The notes beneath the pieces are model-generated. The model saw only the letters and a program-made list of their open reading frames with translations. It had not been told where the DNA came from and did not search any database. Below, one piece after another: positions 1-8,035 of a stretch of DNA of 64,000 nt; position 1 is the stretch's first letter, and each line of letters begins with the position of its first letter. Source of the stretch: Nocardia aurea (GTDB lineage: Bacteria > Actinomycetota > Actinomycetes > Mycobacteriales > Mycobacteriaceae); contig NZ_QCYJ01000102.1 of the NCBI RefSeq assembly GCF_003123685.1, forward strand, positions 56,546 to 120,545, written 5' to 3'. The position numbers and the translations under genes are program-made.

Positions 1-188
1 CCTTCGTCCTACTGTGCTTCGCTGCCGCAGCATTGATGACCTGGGCGGGCGGACACGCCGCGCGACATCCGAGCGAAATGCCCGACCAGGTGACCCCGGC
101 GGTCGATTGAGTCGTATCGACACTTTCACAGAGGTACCTCGATTCCCGCGCTGGTCCTTGTCGAGCACGAGTCGCGGCGAGAAGTCTT
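1..188. other. no gene recognised at left edge
   Basis: No reading frame here shows the G/C-rich third-position pattern of the neighbouring genes, and I see no RNA gene or repeat. It is the downstream flank of the leftward gene ending at 189, or part of something cut by the window edge. Confidence 0.4.
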
Positions 189-503
189 TCAGTAGGGCGG
201 CTTGGATTGTCGAGGAAGGAACTCGCCGGGAAGCCGCACCGAACACGCGACTGTGATGACCTGATACCCGACCCCGAAATGACACATATCCGGCGTGACG
301 ATCACTGCGGCACGGTTCTTGACCGCCTCATCGACGATGAAGGTGATCGGCATGTAGGTCTGCTCATCGATGGTGATGATGCGGACGAGTTCGTAGCCAC
401 ACGCGCGGGCCACATTCTCGACCGTGGCCCTATCGGTCGACAACTCCCCACCGACCGCAAGGTTCAACAGCCCTATCGCTCTGGTGGACAACGGTTTACA
501 CAC
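189..503 (-). CDS. small resolvase-like-fold protein, function unknown
   Basis: About 104 residues from a GTG start. The frame stays open upstream to 722, but the protein-like part begins near 'RAIGLLNLAVGG'. A run of alternating strand/helix ('RAIGLLNLAV', 'ACGYELVRIITI', 'AAVIVTPDMCHF') resembles the small actinobacterial proteins related to the N-terminal domain of serine recombinases. No catalytic serine or recombinase helix is visible, so recombination activity is unlikely. A GAGGAG lies almost against the GTG; a TTG four codons later has better spacing, so the start is uncertain. It sits downstream of two other small leftward genes. Function is not recognised. Confidence 0.5.
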   Translation of the reverse strand: MCKPLSTRAIGLLNLAVGGELSTDRATVENVARACGYELVRIITIDEQTYMPITFIVDEAVKNRAAVIVTPDMCHFGVGYQVITVACSVRLPGEFLPRQSKPPY

Positions 504-607
504 TCCTCGTCGTTCGGAGGTACTGACACGGGTAGATGGAGTCGCTGCCCCCAGCGTCGAGATTCGTCGGCAGGAACCGTGGAGGAAGCAGCGGCCGACA
601 CGGTTCA

Positions 608-865
608 TCACGGCACGCCCTGCTGCTGAAACGACCATCGAGTACCGCGACGGGCGGCGCGCTCGCTCTCCCGATGCGAATGCACTCCGCGCCACGATGT
701 CCGGCCCAGGCGGTCGAAACACATACCCAGATCAGGTGAACCGACGAACCTGGTGATCCGGCCATCGCTCGAGCGCAGGTGGGTCACGTGCACCACACCA
801 CCCTCCTCGAACCAGTACACCTTGTCACCACCGGCGAAGTCGGACCGCACCGTCACGCCCCTCAC
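608..865 (-). CDS. hypothetical protein, small actinobacterial
   Basis: 85 residues. Its GTG start (863-865) directly follows the TGA of the upstream gene (866-868), so the two are almost certainly co-transcribed and translationally coupled. The N-terminal half reads like a compact strand-rich domain ('VYWFEEGGVVHVTHLRSS', then 'ITRFVGSPDLGMCFDRLG'); the C-terminal 25 residues are basic and probably disordered. No catalytic motif, signal peptide or membrane segment is seen. I do not recognise the family beyond its likely restriction to Nocardia and relatives. Confidence 0.55.
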   Translation of the reverse strand: MRGVTVRSDFAGGDKVYWFEEGGVVHVTHLRSSDGRITRFVGSPDLGMCFDRLGRTSWRGVHSHRESERAARRGTRWSFQQQGVP

Positions 866-1528
866 TCACCTGATCCGAACACGAGGTAGATCCAGGACGG
901 TGCGGACGGCGTCCATCACCTCACCGCCCGAGGGACGATGCGCCGTATGGGCGGCGACGATCCACGCACGGAAGAACGAGCCGCGATCGGTAGGTGAGGG
1001 CAACGCGATCTCTTCGCCGTGGCCGATGACCCGCACGCGATACGGTTTCACCCCGTTCAGGGTCGCCAGCGCGATATCGGAGCGCACGAGAAAGGTCCAG
1101 CTTCCGCTGCGAGGATGGGAGATGATCGGTCCACCTCCACGCCCCCGATGTTCCAAACCGACCTTGGTGCGCTGCCCGAGGTCGGAAGGCATCACGATCG
1201 CCCAGATCAGGCTGGCCCGCATCGTGATCCGCCCACTGTCGGGATCGAACCGCGTCGGCAGATCACACATCTTGCGGTAGTAGCCGCAACGCGACGAGGG
1301 CGTGTCACCGACTCGATTCGTGGTCATCGCCAATGCCTCCAAGATGGTCACCGCGGCCGCAGGGGCAACTTCCCCTCGCCCCCGCGACAGACGAGCGGGA
1401 GCTTCACCGGCGTCCCAGTCCCTCAGTGCCGTAGCGACATCGGCCAGCGCGAGAGCCGACGGCGGCTCCCAACGGCCCTGCGCCACGAATTCCGGTACCC
1501 GCTGCGGTAAATCATGTTCCTGTGCCAA
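866..1528 (-). CDS. hypothetical protein with 'PIISHPRSGSWTFLVRSD' core
   Basis: 220 residues from a TTG start at 1526-1528, chosen because GGGAGG lies about eight bases upstream and no ATG or GTG fits. The N-terminal ~75 residues are a separate helical segment. The rest has the pattern Cys-Asp-Leu-Pro ... 'GRITMRASLIWAIVMPSDLGQ' ... 'GPIISHPRSGSWTFLVRSDI' ... 'EIALPSPTD', which I associate with small Nocardia/Rhodococcus proteins of unknown function, often close to XRE/DUF397 pairs. No enzyme motif is identifiable. It is divergent from the XRE gene at 1831 and shares the intergenic CACCC array with it. Confidence 0.6.
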   Translation of the reverse strand: MAQEHDLPQRVPEFVAQGRWEPPSALALADVATALRDWDAGEAPARLSRGRGEVAPAAAVTILEALAMTTNRVGDTPSSRCGYYRKMCDLPTRFDPDSGRITMRASLIWAIVMPSDLGQRTKVGLEHRGRGGGPIISHPRSGSWTFLVRSDIALATLNGVKPYRVRVIGHGEEIALPSPTDRGSFFRAWIVAAHTAHRPSGGEVMDAVRTVLDLPRVRIR

Positions 1529-1643
1529 CTGGCCACCTCCCGTGTGATGTGGGTGCGCCCGGTGTGCACCGAATCAACTCTTGCGAGTTAGGAGACCTCG
1601 GCCGGGCGCATCGCCAGCACAACACCTGGCCGACCGAATTGGG

Positions 1644-1787
1644 TCACCCAATGGGTCACCCGCGAAAACCTTTCCATTTCTCCTGAAGATCACCCATAAT
1701 TGCAGGTAGATGCACCCATCGAAATGGTCTGGCCGCACCCATAATTCGTGGAACACATCACCCAGAATCGATGGAACCTATCACCCA
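1644..1787. promoter_or_regulatory. helically phased CACCC operator/iteron array
   Basis: Seven copies of CACCC on the + strand begin at 1645, 1657, 1691, 1713, 1736, 1759 and 1782. The last five are spaced 22, 23, 23 and 23 bp, and the other gaps (12 and 34 bp) are near 1 and 3 multiples of 11.4 bp, so all copies face one side of the helix. Most continue as CACCCA, twice as CACCCATAATT; the two leftmost lie in GGGTCACCC palindromes (1638-1652 is a perfect ATTGGGTCACCCAAT). The array fills the divergent promoter region between the genes at 1528 and 1831. A cooperative DNA-binding protein, plausibly the adjacent XRE regulator, is the simplest explanation. Confidence 0.6.
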
Positions 1788-1830
1788 GTGGACGGCAGAA
1801 ACTGCCAGAACGAAGCGGGAGTAGTGAGCG

Positions 1831-2781
1831 ATGAACGACCCCCTGACCAGGGAGATGATCGAGGACCAGGACAGTGCTACCTCACCCAAGTCGATAGCGG
1901 TTCCGTCCGAGGAACCGATCGCGGCGGGTGTGCCGCACCGCCAACTCGGGCGCATCCTCAGGGAAATGCGCAGCGAGACCGGCCTATCCATTCTGATCGC
2001 CTCCAAGGCGGTCGGAATGGGGTCGGGTTCGCTACAGCGCCTCGAAAGTGGGCAGGCATCCAAGATCGAAGACGCGAAACTGACCAAGTTGTGTCGCCTC
2101 TATCAACGGCTGGACCGACTGGATGAGCTGAAAACCCTTGCCGCACAGCGCAGAGAGCAAAGCTGGTGGGACGAGCGAACCGACCTGCTGGCTCCCAGTT
2201 TCAAGGTATACCTGGGGCTCGAGGCCGCTGCGGAACAGCTGACCGTCTACCGGCCGGACATAGTGTCGAGTCTCTTCCAGACCAACGAGTACGCCGAAGT
2301 GTTGGATCGCATCTACTTCCGTGACGACTCGGCCGACGAGCGCAACCATCGAATGGAGATACGACGCAAACGTCTGAATCTGATCAACCGCACGATGTCT
2401 CCCCTGCGAGTCGACCTCATCCTGAACGAAGGCGTGCTGCGTAGGGTTGTCGGAGGGGCGAGGTCGATGAGTCGCCAGCTGAAGCACCTGGCGGACATGC
2501 CGTCGAACGTGTCGATACGTGTGTTGCCGGACCAGGCGGGCTACCCCATCGGCAAGGCCGTCGACGCGTTCACCCTCTTGGACTTCGGTCCTGACAGCAC
2601 CGGGAGAACAAAGGAGCCGCCCGTCGTCTACGTCGAAAGTTTCGCGGGCAGCATGCACCTCGAAACTCCGCGCAGCGTCCGCGCGTACCGAGACGCGTTT
2701 CGGGTGATCCAACGAGTAGCGTTGGAGCCGGTCGAGAGTAGACGCCTTCTGAGGCGTGTAGCGAAGGAGTATGTGCCGTGA
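1831..2781 (+). CDS. XRE-family regulator with DUF5753 domain
   Basis: 316 residues from ATG, with GGGAG upstream. An N-terminal ~35-residue tail precedes a helix-turn-helix at about 36-95 ('QLGRILREMRSETGLSILIA', 'GMGSGSLQRLESGQASKI'). The C-terminal ~190 residues match the DUF5753 domain ('SFKVYLGLEAAAEQLTVY', 'VSSLFQTNEYAEVL'). In actinobacteria these regulators are coupled to small DUF397 proteins, and the DUF397 gene follows here with a 4-bp overlap. Family members usually repress or activate locally and can act as toxin-antitoxin-like pairs. The CACCC array directly upstream suggests autoregulation. Confidence 0.9.
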   Translation: MNDPLTREMIEDQDSATSPKSIAVPSEEPIAAGVPHRQLGRILREMRSETGLSILIASKAVGMGSGSLQRLESGQASKIEDAKLTKLCRLYQRLDRLDELKTLAAQRREQSWWDERTDLLAPSFKVYLGLEAAAEQLTVYRPDIVSSLFQTNEYAEVLDRIYFRDDSADERNHRMEIRRKRLNLINRTMSPLRVDLILNEGVLRRVVGGARSMSRQLKHLADMPSNVSIRVLPDQAGYPIGKAVDAFTLLDFGPDSTGRTKEPPVVYVESFAGSMHLETPRSVRAYRDAFRVIQRVALEPVESRRLLRRVAKEYVP

Positions 2782-2984
2782 GCATGGACCTGTCCGGGGC
2801 ACGCTGGTTCAAGAGTAGCCACAGTGGGGGCAACGACAACTGCGTGGAAGTCGCGTTCCTCGACGGCGGCAAAGTCGGCGTTCGCGACTCCAAGAAGCCG
2901 GGCGACGGCGCACTGCTGTTCACGCCATCCGAGTGGTCCGCCTTTGTTGCGGGCGTCGGTGACGGCGAATTCGATCGCCTGTAG
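2778..2984 (+). CDS. DUF397 domain protein
   Basis: 68 residues. The GTG start overlaps the upstream TGA (GTGA), indicating translational coupling. Hallmarks of DUF397 are visible in order: 'SGARWFKSSHSGGNDNCVEV', 'VGVRDSKKPGDGALLFTPSEW' and 'FVAGVGDGEFD'. These proteins almost always travel with an XRE/DUF5753 regulator, as here, and are thought to modulate it; developmental BldB-like roles are known in Streptomyces for related small proteins. Full length for the family. Confidence 0.9.
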   Translation: MSMDLSGARWFKSSHSGGNDNCVEVAFLDGGKVGVRDSKKPGDGALLFTPSEWSAFVAGVGDGEFDRL

Positions 2985-3072
2985 CACCGAAATCCACGAA
3001 TATTCCGAATCGGCTCTGGGCATCGAACTGAGGGCCGATTCGTTCTACTGGTGGCCCTGTCGTCGGTGCTGA

Positions 3073-3415
3073 GTGTGTTGGGTCAGCGACTTCGCGGACC
3101 GGCCCCTGACAGCCGGTCCCTTCGACGCAGTACTCGATTGCCACGGCACACGTCTGCGCGAAGACCATCGGCTGGCGCGTCCCGGTGGGTGTATGGCGTC
3201 GCTGGTGCCGTCCGCAGTGACCTCGATCCCGACCCGTTGACCGTGCGATGCCGGTCGCCCGGTCGCGTCGCGTCGACCTGGACACCCTCGCCGACCCCGC
3301 CGACTCGTCGGTGCTGCGGCCGGTGATCCAGCGGTGCACGGCCTGGGCGGTCCTGGATACCGGCCATGCCAGCGACAAGACCATCATCGATATGGCGGGC
3401 CCGCGGCGCGGGTGA
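3073..3415 (+). pseudogene. relic of an MDR zinc-type/quinone oxidoreductase (3' end)
   Basis: Two frames together spell the C-terminal third of an MDR oxidoreductase. From 3088 (frame of position 3088) it reads 'DFADRPLTAGPFDAVLDCHG' and later 'RPGGCMASLVPSA' before a TGA at 3238. From about 3239, shifted +1, it continues 'VDLDTLADPADSSVLRPVIQ' and ends 'LDTGHASDKTIIDMAG' with a stop at 3413-3415. 'LDTGHA.GK.VID.AG' is a typical MDR terminus. About ten residues are missing before LDTGHA, and the N-terminal GroES-like part is absent. The stop lies directly next to the stop of the convergent hydrolase gene. Confidence 0.65.
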
Positions 3416-4336
3416 TCAGCTCCAGGGATCGGCTCGCTCCCACAGCGACGGCATGTGCAGGGCTGTTCCGTCTCGATCGGCCAGCTCACCGAGAACTCGC
3501 ATGCTGACGTCCAGATCGTCCCCGGCGTAGGGCAGGGCCCGCAACGGCAGGCTCAGCGGCCGGAAGAAGTCGTCCCAGTGGATCAGCACCACGCGGCGCG
3601 CCCCGACGGCACGGACGGTTTCGTTCCAGTATTCGGTGATGTAGCGCTCGGGGCGCAGGCCGAGCTGACCGACGCCCAGGTAGACCACCTCGGCCCGATG
3701 CCCGGCCAGCGCGCCGGGCACGAATCCGGCGCTGCCCTGGACGAGCAGGCGTTTCCCGGTGGGCCGGTGGTGCACCAATGTCGACCACGCTTCGCCGCAT
3801 CGATACGCCGAGGCCCGTACCGGCGCGACGACCGGGCCGGTGATCTCCCCCGGATAGCGGTCCGGCGGGCAGTGCCCGGACTCGATGAGGGTCACCCCGT
3901 AGTTCCCGAAGGTCATCACCGCACCGGCGGTGGCCAGGACGATCCGGTCCTCGGGCAGGCCCGCGCCACGCCCTACATTCGCCGCCGAGCCGCCGCCGAC
4001 GAGCACCGCGCCCGTGCGTTCTGCCACGGCGGGTGAATCCATCACATGATCGAAGTGGGTGTGCACCGGAATCACCGCGTCCAGGGCACGCACTCCCGCA
4101 CGCGCGAGGCACGCCTCGATCCGATCGGATGCCGGGGCGATCCGCCCCAGACCGACAGCCGCCAACGGAGGACGGGAGAAGAAGCCGTCGGTGAGCAGCG
4201 AACTCTCCCCGTCCTGGACGAGGATCGTCGTCACCCCCAGCCAGGTCACCGTGACCCCCGCCCCCTCACGTGCCGCGGGCACGTCGAATCGCGCGGTGTA
4301 GTCACGCAGGTCCGGACGGCCCGGCTTGAGACGCAT
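3416..4336 (-). CDS. MBL-fold metallo-hydrolase
   Basis: 306 residues from the ATG at 4334-4336 ('MRLKPGRPDL'); the open frame extends further upstream but that part is low-complexity Arg-rich and unlikely to be translated. The metallo-beta-lactamase metal motif HxHxDH is seen as 'VHTHFDHVMDSP', followed by 'LIESGHCPPDRYPGEI' and 'VVLIHWDDFFRPL', the later metal-ligand regions. It lacks a signal peptide, so it is cytoplasmic. Substrate cannot be deduced; the fold covers lactonases, phosphodiesterases and other hydrolases. It lies 141 bp downstream of the dioxygenase gene on the same strand and may belong to its transcript. Confidence 0.8.
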   Translation of the reverse strand: MRLKPGRPDLRDYTARFDVPAAREGAGVTVTWLGVTTILVQDGESSLLTDGFFSRPPLAAVGLGRIAPASDRIEACLARAGVRALDAVIPVHTHFDHVMDSPAVAERTGAVLVGGGSAANVGRGAGLPEDRIVLATAGAVMTFGNYGVTLIESGHCPPDRYPGEITGPVVAPVRASAYRCGEAWSTLVHHRPTGKRLLVQGSAGFVPGALAGHRAEVVYLGVGQLGLRPERYITEYWNETVRAVGARRVVLIHWDDFFRPLSLPLRALPYAGDDLDVSMRVLGELADRDGTALHMPSLWERADPWS

Positions 4337-4477
4337 ACCGCCACGGTATCGGGCGGTGCCACGGTCCCGGGCCGACTCGGCGCGGTGGACCACGCCGGGG
4401 CTCCGCGACGGTGTCGCGGGTAGAGGTCCACGCCCCTTGTCGGACCGCACTGCGGCGCCCCGGCGCCCGAGGGCGGG

Positions 4478-5365
4478 TCAGTAGGTGGCGTCGCCGACGA
4501 TTCCGGCGCGCTCCATCTTCCGGACCGCGGGCCGGTAGTCCTGGACCGCGTAGTGCTGGGTCGACCGGTTGTCCCAGATGGCGAAGCTGTTCTTCGTCCA
4601 TCGCCACCGCACCTGGAATTCGGGCACGGCGGCCTGGCGCATCAGATAGTGCAGCAGTTCGGCGGCCCCCGGCGCGTAGTCGGCGCCGAAGCGCACATTC
4701 TCCGTGGTGTGGTAGTTGACCAGATGGGTGGTGAACGAGTTCACGAACAGGATCTGCTCGCCGGTTTCGGGGTGGGTGCGCACCACCGGATGTTCGGCGT
4801 CGGGAAACCGTCTGGCGAGTTCGTGTCGCTGCTCGATCGGCATGGCCGCACCGAAACTGGACTCGATACTGTGCCGGGCACGCAATTTCCGGATGCGCTG
4901 TTTGATCTCGTCCGGCAACCGCCGGTAGGCCTCGACCATGTTCACCCAGATGGTGTCGCCACCGACGGGAGGGGTTTCGACGCAACGCAATACGCAGCCC
5001 ATGGGCGGGTTCGGGCGCCAGGTGGCATCACAGTGGTAGGCGTTCTCGAAATGCTCCGGGGGACTGTCGAGATCCTTGTAGATCCGGATCAGGCCGGGGT
5101 GGTCGGGATCGCTCGGCGCCACCGGATGATCCTCCAACGGCCCGAATCGCCGTGCGAGCGCGACGTGGTCGGCGCGGCTGATGTCCTGATCACGCACGAA
5201 CAACACCCTGTGCTCGAGCAACAGGGCGCGCAACTCGGCGAACAACGCGTCGTCGTGGGCGGCCCTGGCGAGGTCCACATCGGTGAGTTCCGCACCGATC
5301 GTGCACGTCAGCAGCGTGACACCGATCGAGCCGCACGATACGGACTGCGGAGCGACAACTGTCAT
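4478..5365 (-). CDS. TauD/TfdA-family Fe(II)/2-oxoglutarate dioxygenase
   Basis: 295 residues, normal for the family. The facial triad is visible as His111-x-Asp113 ('YHCDATW') and distal His271 ('STQHYAV'), with Arg282 positioned to bind the 2-oxoglutarate carboxylate ('RPAVRKMERAGI'). 'VGGDTIWVNM' is the characteristic TauD segment after the HxD. Such enzymes hydroxylate sulfonates, alkyl sulfates, aryloxyacetates or small acids. The start has a good GGAGG seven bases upstream. The quinone oxidoreductase gene ends 38 bp upstream on the same strand, so the two form an operon probably controlled by the divergent AraC regulator. Substrate is unknown. Confidence 0.88.
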   Translation of the reverse strand: MTVVAPQSVSCGSIGVTLLTCTIGAELTDVDLARAAHDDALFAELRALLLEHRVLFVRDQDISRADHVALARRFGPLEDHPVAPSDPDHPGLIRIYKDLDSPPEHFENAYHCDATWRPNPPMGCVLRCVETPPVGGDTIWVNMVEAYRRLPDEIKQRIRKLRARHSIESSFGAAMPIEQRHELARRFPDAEHPVVRTHPETGEQILFVNSFTTHLVNYHTTENVRFGADYAPGAAELLHYLMRQAAVPEFQVRWRWTKNSFAIWDNRSTQHYAVQDYRPAVRKMERAGIVGDATY

Positions 5366-5403
5366 CGAGATCCTCCGGAAGGTCGGATGTTTCGGGGTCG
5401 GCG

Positions 5404-6378
5404 TCAGACGGCGAAGACCGAAGAGCCGATGCTGCGCCCCGATTCCAGCTCACGATGCGCGTGGACCGCGTCGGGGAGTTCGTAGCGCTGATTGATCGCG
5501 ATGCGGATGCGCCCGGAAGTGACGTGTGCGAACAGTTCGCCCGCGAGCTCGGCCCGCTCGGCGGGATCGGCGATGTAGTCGGCCAGGGCCGGGCGGGTCA
5601 CGAACAGCGAGCCACCCACCGCCAGCCGCATGGCGTCGATGGGCGGCACGGGGCCCGACGCGGTACCGAAACACACCAGCAGGCCACGACGGGACAGCGC
5701 GCGCAGCGAGGCGTCGTAGGTGCTCGCGCCGACGCTGTCGTAGACCACCGGCACACCCTCGCCGTCGGTGAGTTCCCGAACCCGGGCCGCGATGTCCTCG
5801 CGTGTGTGGATCACGACGTGGTCGCATCCGTTCGCCACGGCGATCTCGGCCTTCTCTTCGGTCGACACCGTGCCGATCACCGAGATTCCGAGCAGCTTCG
5901 CCCACTGGGTGAAGATCGATCCCACGCCGCCCGCGGCGGCGTGCAGCAGCACGGTGTCACCGGCGCGCAGAGGATGGATGCGGCGCAGAAGATAGGCGGC
6001 GGTGAGCCCGCGCATCGTCATCGCCGCCGCCGTATCGGCGGCGATGGTCCCCGGCAGGGCGATCAGATGTTCGGCGGGCAGCACACGCTCGGTGCTGTAG
6101 GCCCCCAGCGGACTCCCGGTGTAGGTCACGCGATCGCCCACACCGAAGCCGTGCACGTCCGGGCCGACGGCTTCGATCCGACCGGCCGCTTCGACACCCA
6201 TGCCCGCGGGCAGTGCCGCGGGATACAGTCCGCTGCGGAAATAGGTGTCCGCGAAGTTCAGCCCCACCGCCTCGTGCCGGACACGCACTTCTCCTCGGCT
6301 CGGCGCGCCGACATCGACTGTTTCCCAACGCAATACTTCCGGACCGCCGGTCTCGTAGAAGCGAACCGCGCCTGCCAC
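5404..6378 (-). CDS. NADPH:quinone reductase-like MDR oxidoreductase
   Basis: 324 residues from GTG with GGAGG upstream. It has the Qor-type medium-chain dehydrogenase layout: a GroES-like domain ('VGLNFADTYFRSGLYP', 'GMGVEAAGRIEAVG'), the nucleotide motif 'HAAAGGVGSIFTQWAK', 'YDSVGASTYDASLRAL' and a C-terminus 'LESGRSIGSSVFAV'. No structural- or catalytic-zinc cysteines are present, as expected for quinone reductases, which reduce quinones or enones with NADPH. It is first gene of the pair with the TauD dioxygenase and divergent from the AraC gene. It could detoxify electrophiles formed or released by the dioxygenase. Confidence 0.88.
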   Translation of the reverse strand: MAGAVRFYETGGPEVLRWETVDVGAPSRGEVRVRHEAVGLNFADTYFRSGLYPAALPAGMGVEAAGRIEAVGPDVHGFGVGDRVTYTGSPLGAYSTERVLPAEHLIALPGTIAADTAAAMTMRGLTAAYLLRRIHPLRAGDTVLLHAAAGGVGSIFTQWAKLLGISVIGTVSTEEKAEIAVANGCDHVVIHTREDIAARVRELTDGEGVPVVYDSVGASTYDASLRALSRRGLLVCFGTASGPVPPIDAMRLAVGGSLFVTRPALADYIADPAERAELAGELFAHVTSGRIRIAINQRYELPDAVHAHRELESGRSIGSSVFAV

Positions 6379-6453
6379 CTCGAACCTCCTCTGCGAGTGC
6401 CCCTCGCGCTCTCGGGTTCCACGGTAGGCAGGATCATCAGCACCTGCTTATCC

Positions 6454-6485
6454 TTTCGGGACAGGAATATGTTCATTTCGGGACA
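6454..6485. promoter_or_regulatory. paired TTTCGGGACA direct repeats, putative AraC operator
   Basis: The decamer TTTCGGGACA occurs at 6454-6463 and again at 6476-6485, exactly 22 bp apart (two helical turns) in the same orientation. This is the classic layout for an AraC dimer. The sites lie between the AraC gene (start 6499) and the oxidoreductase gene (start 6378), so one protein could control both directions. Confidence 0.6.
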
Positions 6486-6498
6486 CCCGGGAGGTCCG

Positions 6499-7572
6499 GT
6501 GAAACCGCTGGCCCGCTACGCGGCGCTGCACGGATATGTGGATCTCGCCCGCTCGGTGGGCCTGGATCCGCTCGCACAGTTGCGCGGCGCGGGCCTGGAT
6601 CCGGTGGCGATGAGCGTGCAGGACCGCTGGATCCCCGCCGCGGCGATCGCCGACCTGCTCACCCGATCGGCGAGGGATTCCGGCCGTGCGGATTTCGGGC
6701 TCCGGCTGGCCGAACGCCGCCGTTTCGGCAACCTGGGCCCGCTCGGCCTCGTCGTCCGCGAGGAACCCGACGTCCGCAGCGCCCTGCACGTCATCTCCCG
6801 GCACGGGAACATGTTCAACGAAGCCCTGCACGTCGGGCTTACCGAACACGACGGTATCGCCGTCGTCCACGTGAGACTCGACCTCGGCGGACCGGGAGAC
6901 ACCAGGCAGGCCGTCGAATTGTCCGTCGGCGTCCTGCACACCCTGTTGCGCGGGTTCGCCGGGCCGGGATGGCAACCGCTGGAAGTCCGCTTCGCTCACC
7001 CGGCTCCCGGCGATCCGCGAACCCATCTGCGCGTGTTCGGTTCTCACGTCCGCTTCGGCCAGGACTTCGACGGCATACTCACCTACACCACCGATCTCGA
7101 TCGGCCCAACGACATGTCCGATCCGCAGCTACGCGCCTACACCCACGAACTGCTGTCCGCTTCCACCTATCGCGCCGCCCGGCCCGCCACCACCGTCGAA
7201 CGTGTCCGGGAACTCGTCGAACTACTGCTGCCCACCGGGGGCTGCTCGATCGAGCAGGTCGCCCGCAGCCTCGGCGTCGATCGCCGCACGATCCACCGCC
7301 ACCTCGCCGCTGAGGGGGAAACCTTCACCTCATTGCTGGATGCCACCCGCGCCGAACTGGCCCGGCACATGATCACCGATCGGCACCGGAGCATCACCGA
7401 GATCGCCGAATCGCTCGGCTTCTCCTCACCGGGGAATTTCTCGCGCTGGTTCCGTCACCACCACGGCTGCACCCCCACCCGATGGCGGAACCAGCCGGAG
7501 CCGACAGCCGCCTCGGACAGGACCTCGACTATCGGCGTCCGGGTTCCTGCACCGCCGCCGCAGCCCACATGA
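6499..7572 (+). CDS. AraC-family regulator (OruR/ArgR-like arrangement)
   Basis: 357 residues from GTG 6499, preferred because GGGAGG lies five bases upstream; an in-frame ATG at 6469 would place the two operator repeats inside the coding region. The N-terminal ~200 residues are the 'arabinose-binding-like' domain seen in OruR-type regulators ('PLARYAALHGYVDLARSVGL', 'FGLRLAERRRFGNLGPLGL'). The C-terminal double helix-turn-helix is at about 250-335 ('CSIEQVARSLGVDRRTIHRH', 'ITEIAESLGFSSPGNFSRWF'). It is divergent from the oxidoreductase/dioxygenase operon, its likely target. Confidence 0.9.
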   Translation: MKPLARYAALHGYVDLARSVGLDPLAQLRGAGLDPVAMSVQDRWIPAAAIADLLTRSARDSGRADFGLRLAERRRFGNLGPLGLVVREEPDVRSALHVISRHGNMFNEALHVGLTEHDGIAVVHVRLDLGGPGDTRQAVELSVGVLHTLLRGFAGPGWQPLEVRFAHPAPGDPRTHLRVFGSHVRFGQDFDGILTYTTDLDRPNDMSDPQLRAYTHELLSASTYRAARPATTVERVRELVELLLPTGGCSIEQVARSLGVDRRTIHRHLAAEGETFTSLLDATRAELARHMITDRHRSITEIAESLGFSSPGNFSRWFRHHHGCTPTRWRNQPEPTAASDRTSTIGVRVPAPPPQPT

Positions 7573-7732
7573 CGATGTGGTGTGGATAGACACCCGGCCA
7601 CGAGCAATGTGTCGATTCCACTTGAAAATGTCACCTGGTGTCCGACCTGGTTTCCCGTTTTCTCGGGCAAGCTGGTTGAATACCCATTTCCGTCGGGTTG
7701 CCCACGGGGGCGATCAGCAAAGGCGCGCCGAC

Positions 7733-8035
7733 ATGAACGACATCGATGACCCCAGTGCGGGCGCCGAAGACCCCACCGCTCCCCGGCTCGGGGTGATCGC
7801 ACAGGCCGAAGGCGCGATCATCCTGCTCTACGGTCTCGATGAGCCCGCCGCCGCGGCGATCCTGCGGGCCCGCGCCCATTACTGCGGTATCGACCTCGCC
7901 GAGCTGGCTGCCCGGGTGGTCGCCGCACTGCCCGATCCGCGCCATCCCGAGGAAGCCGCACGCGTCCGCGCTCGCCTGGACCGGCTGCTTCTGCTCGACA
8001 CCACGCACTCGACGCTGGATCCGAATCTCAACTGA
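7733..8035 (+). CDS. ANTAR-domain RNA-binding protein
   Basis: 100 residues from ATG 7733; the upstream extension in frame is not protein-like. A single ANTAR three-helix domain occupies about residues 25-75 ('IAQAEGAIILLYGLDEPAAA', 'ILRARAHYCGIDLAELAARV'). ANTAR proteins bind paired-hexaloop RNA and prevent transcription termination. Here the usual GAF or receiver sensor domain is missing, so this would be a stand-alone ANTAR protein. The next gene is 375 bp away on the same strand; a functional link is not evident. Confidence 0.7.
   Translation: MNDIDDPSAGAEDPTAPRLGVIAQAEGAIILLYGLDEPAAAAILRARAHYCGIDLAELAARVVAALPDPRHPEEAARVRARLDRLLLLDTTHSTLDPNLN

Noticed and set aside
2920..3489. 189-codon minus-strand frame over the MDR relic
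   Set aside because: Arg/Thr-rich with no protein-like pattern; the plus-strand MDR relic explains the region better.
4478..5365. TauD protein as an isonitrile-forming ScoE/Rv0097-like enzyme
   Set aside because: None of the partner genes of isonitrile lipopeptide clusters (thioesterase, acyl-ACP ligase, NRPS) are nearby and the sequence does not resemble Rv0097 beyond the general fold.
5455..6498. N-terminal extension of the AraC frame over the oxidoreductase gene
   Set aside because: The first ~348 codons are antisense to the oxidoreductase gene; the regulator starts at GTG 6499.
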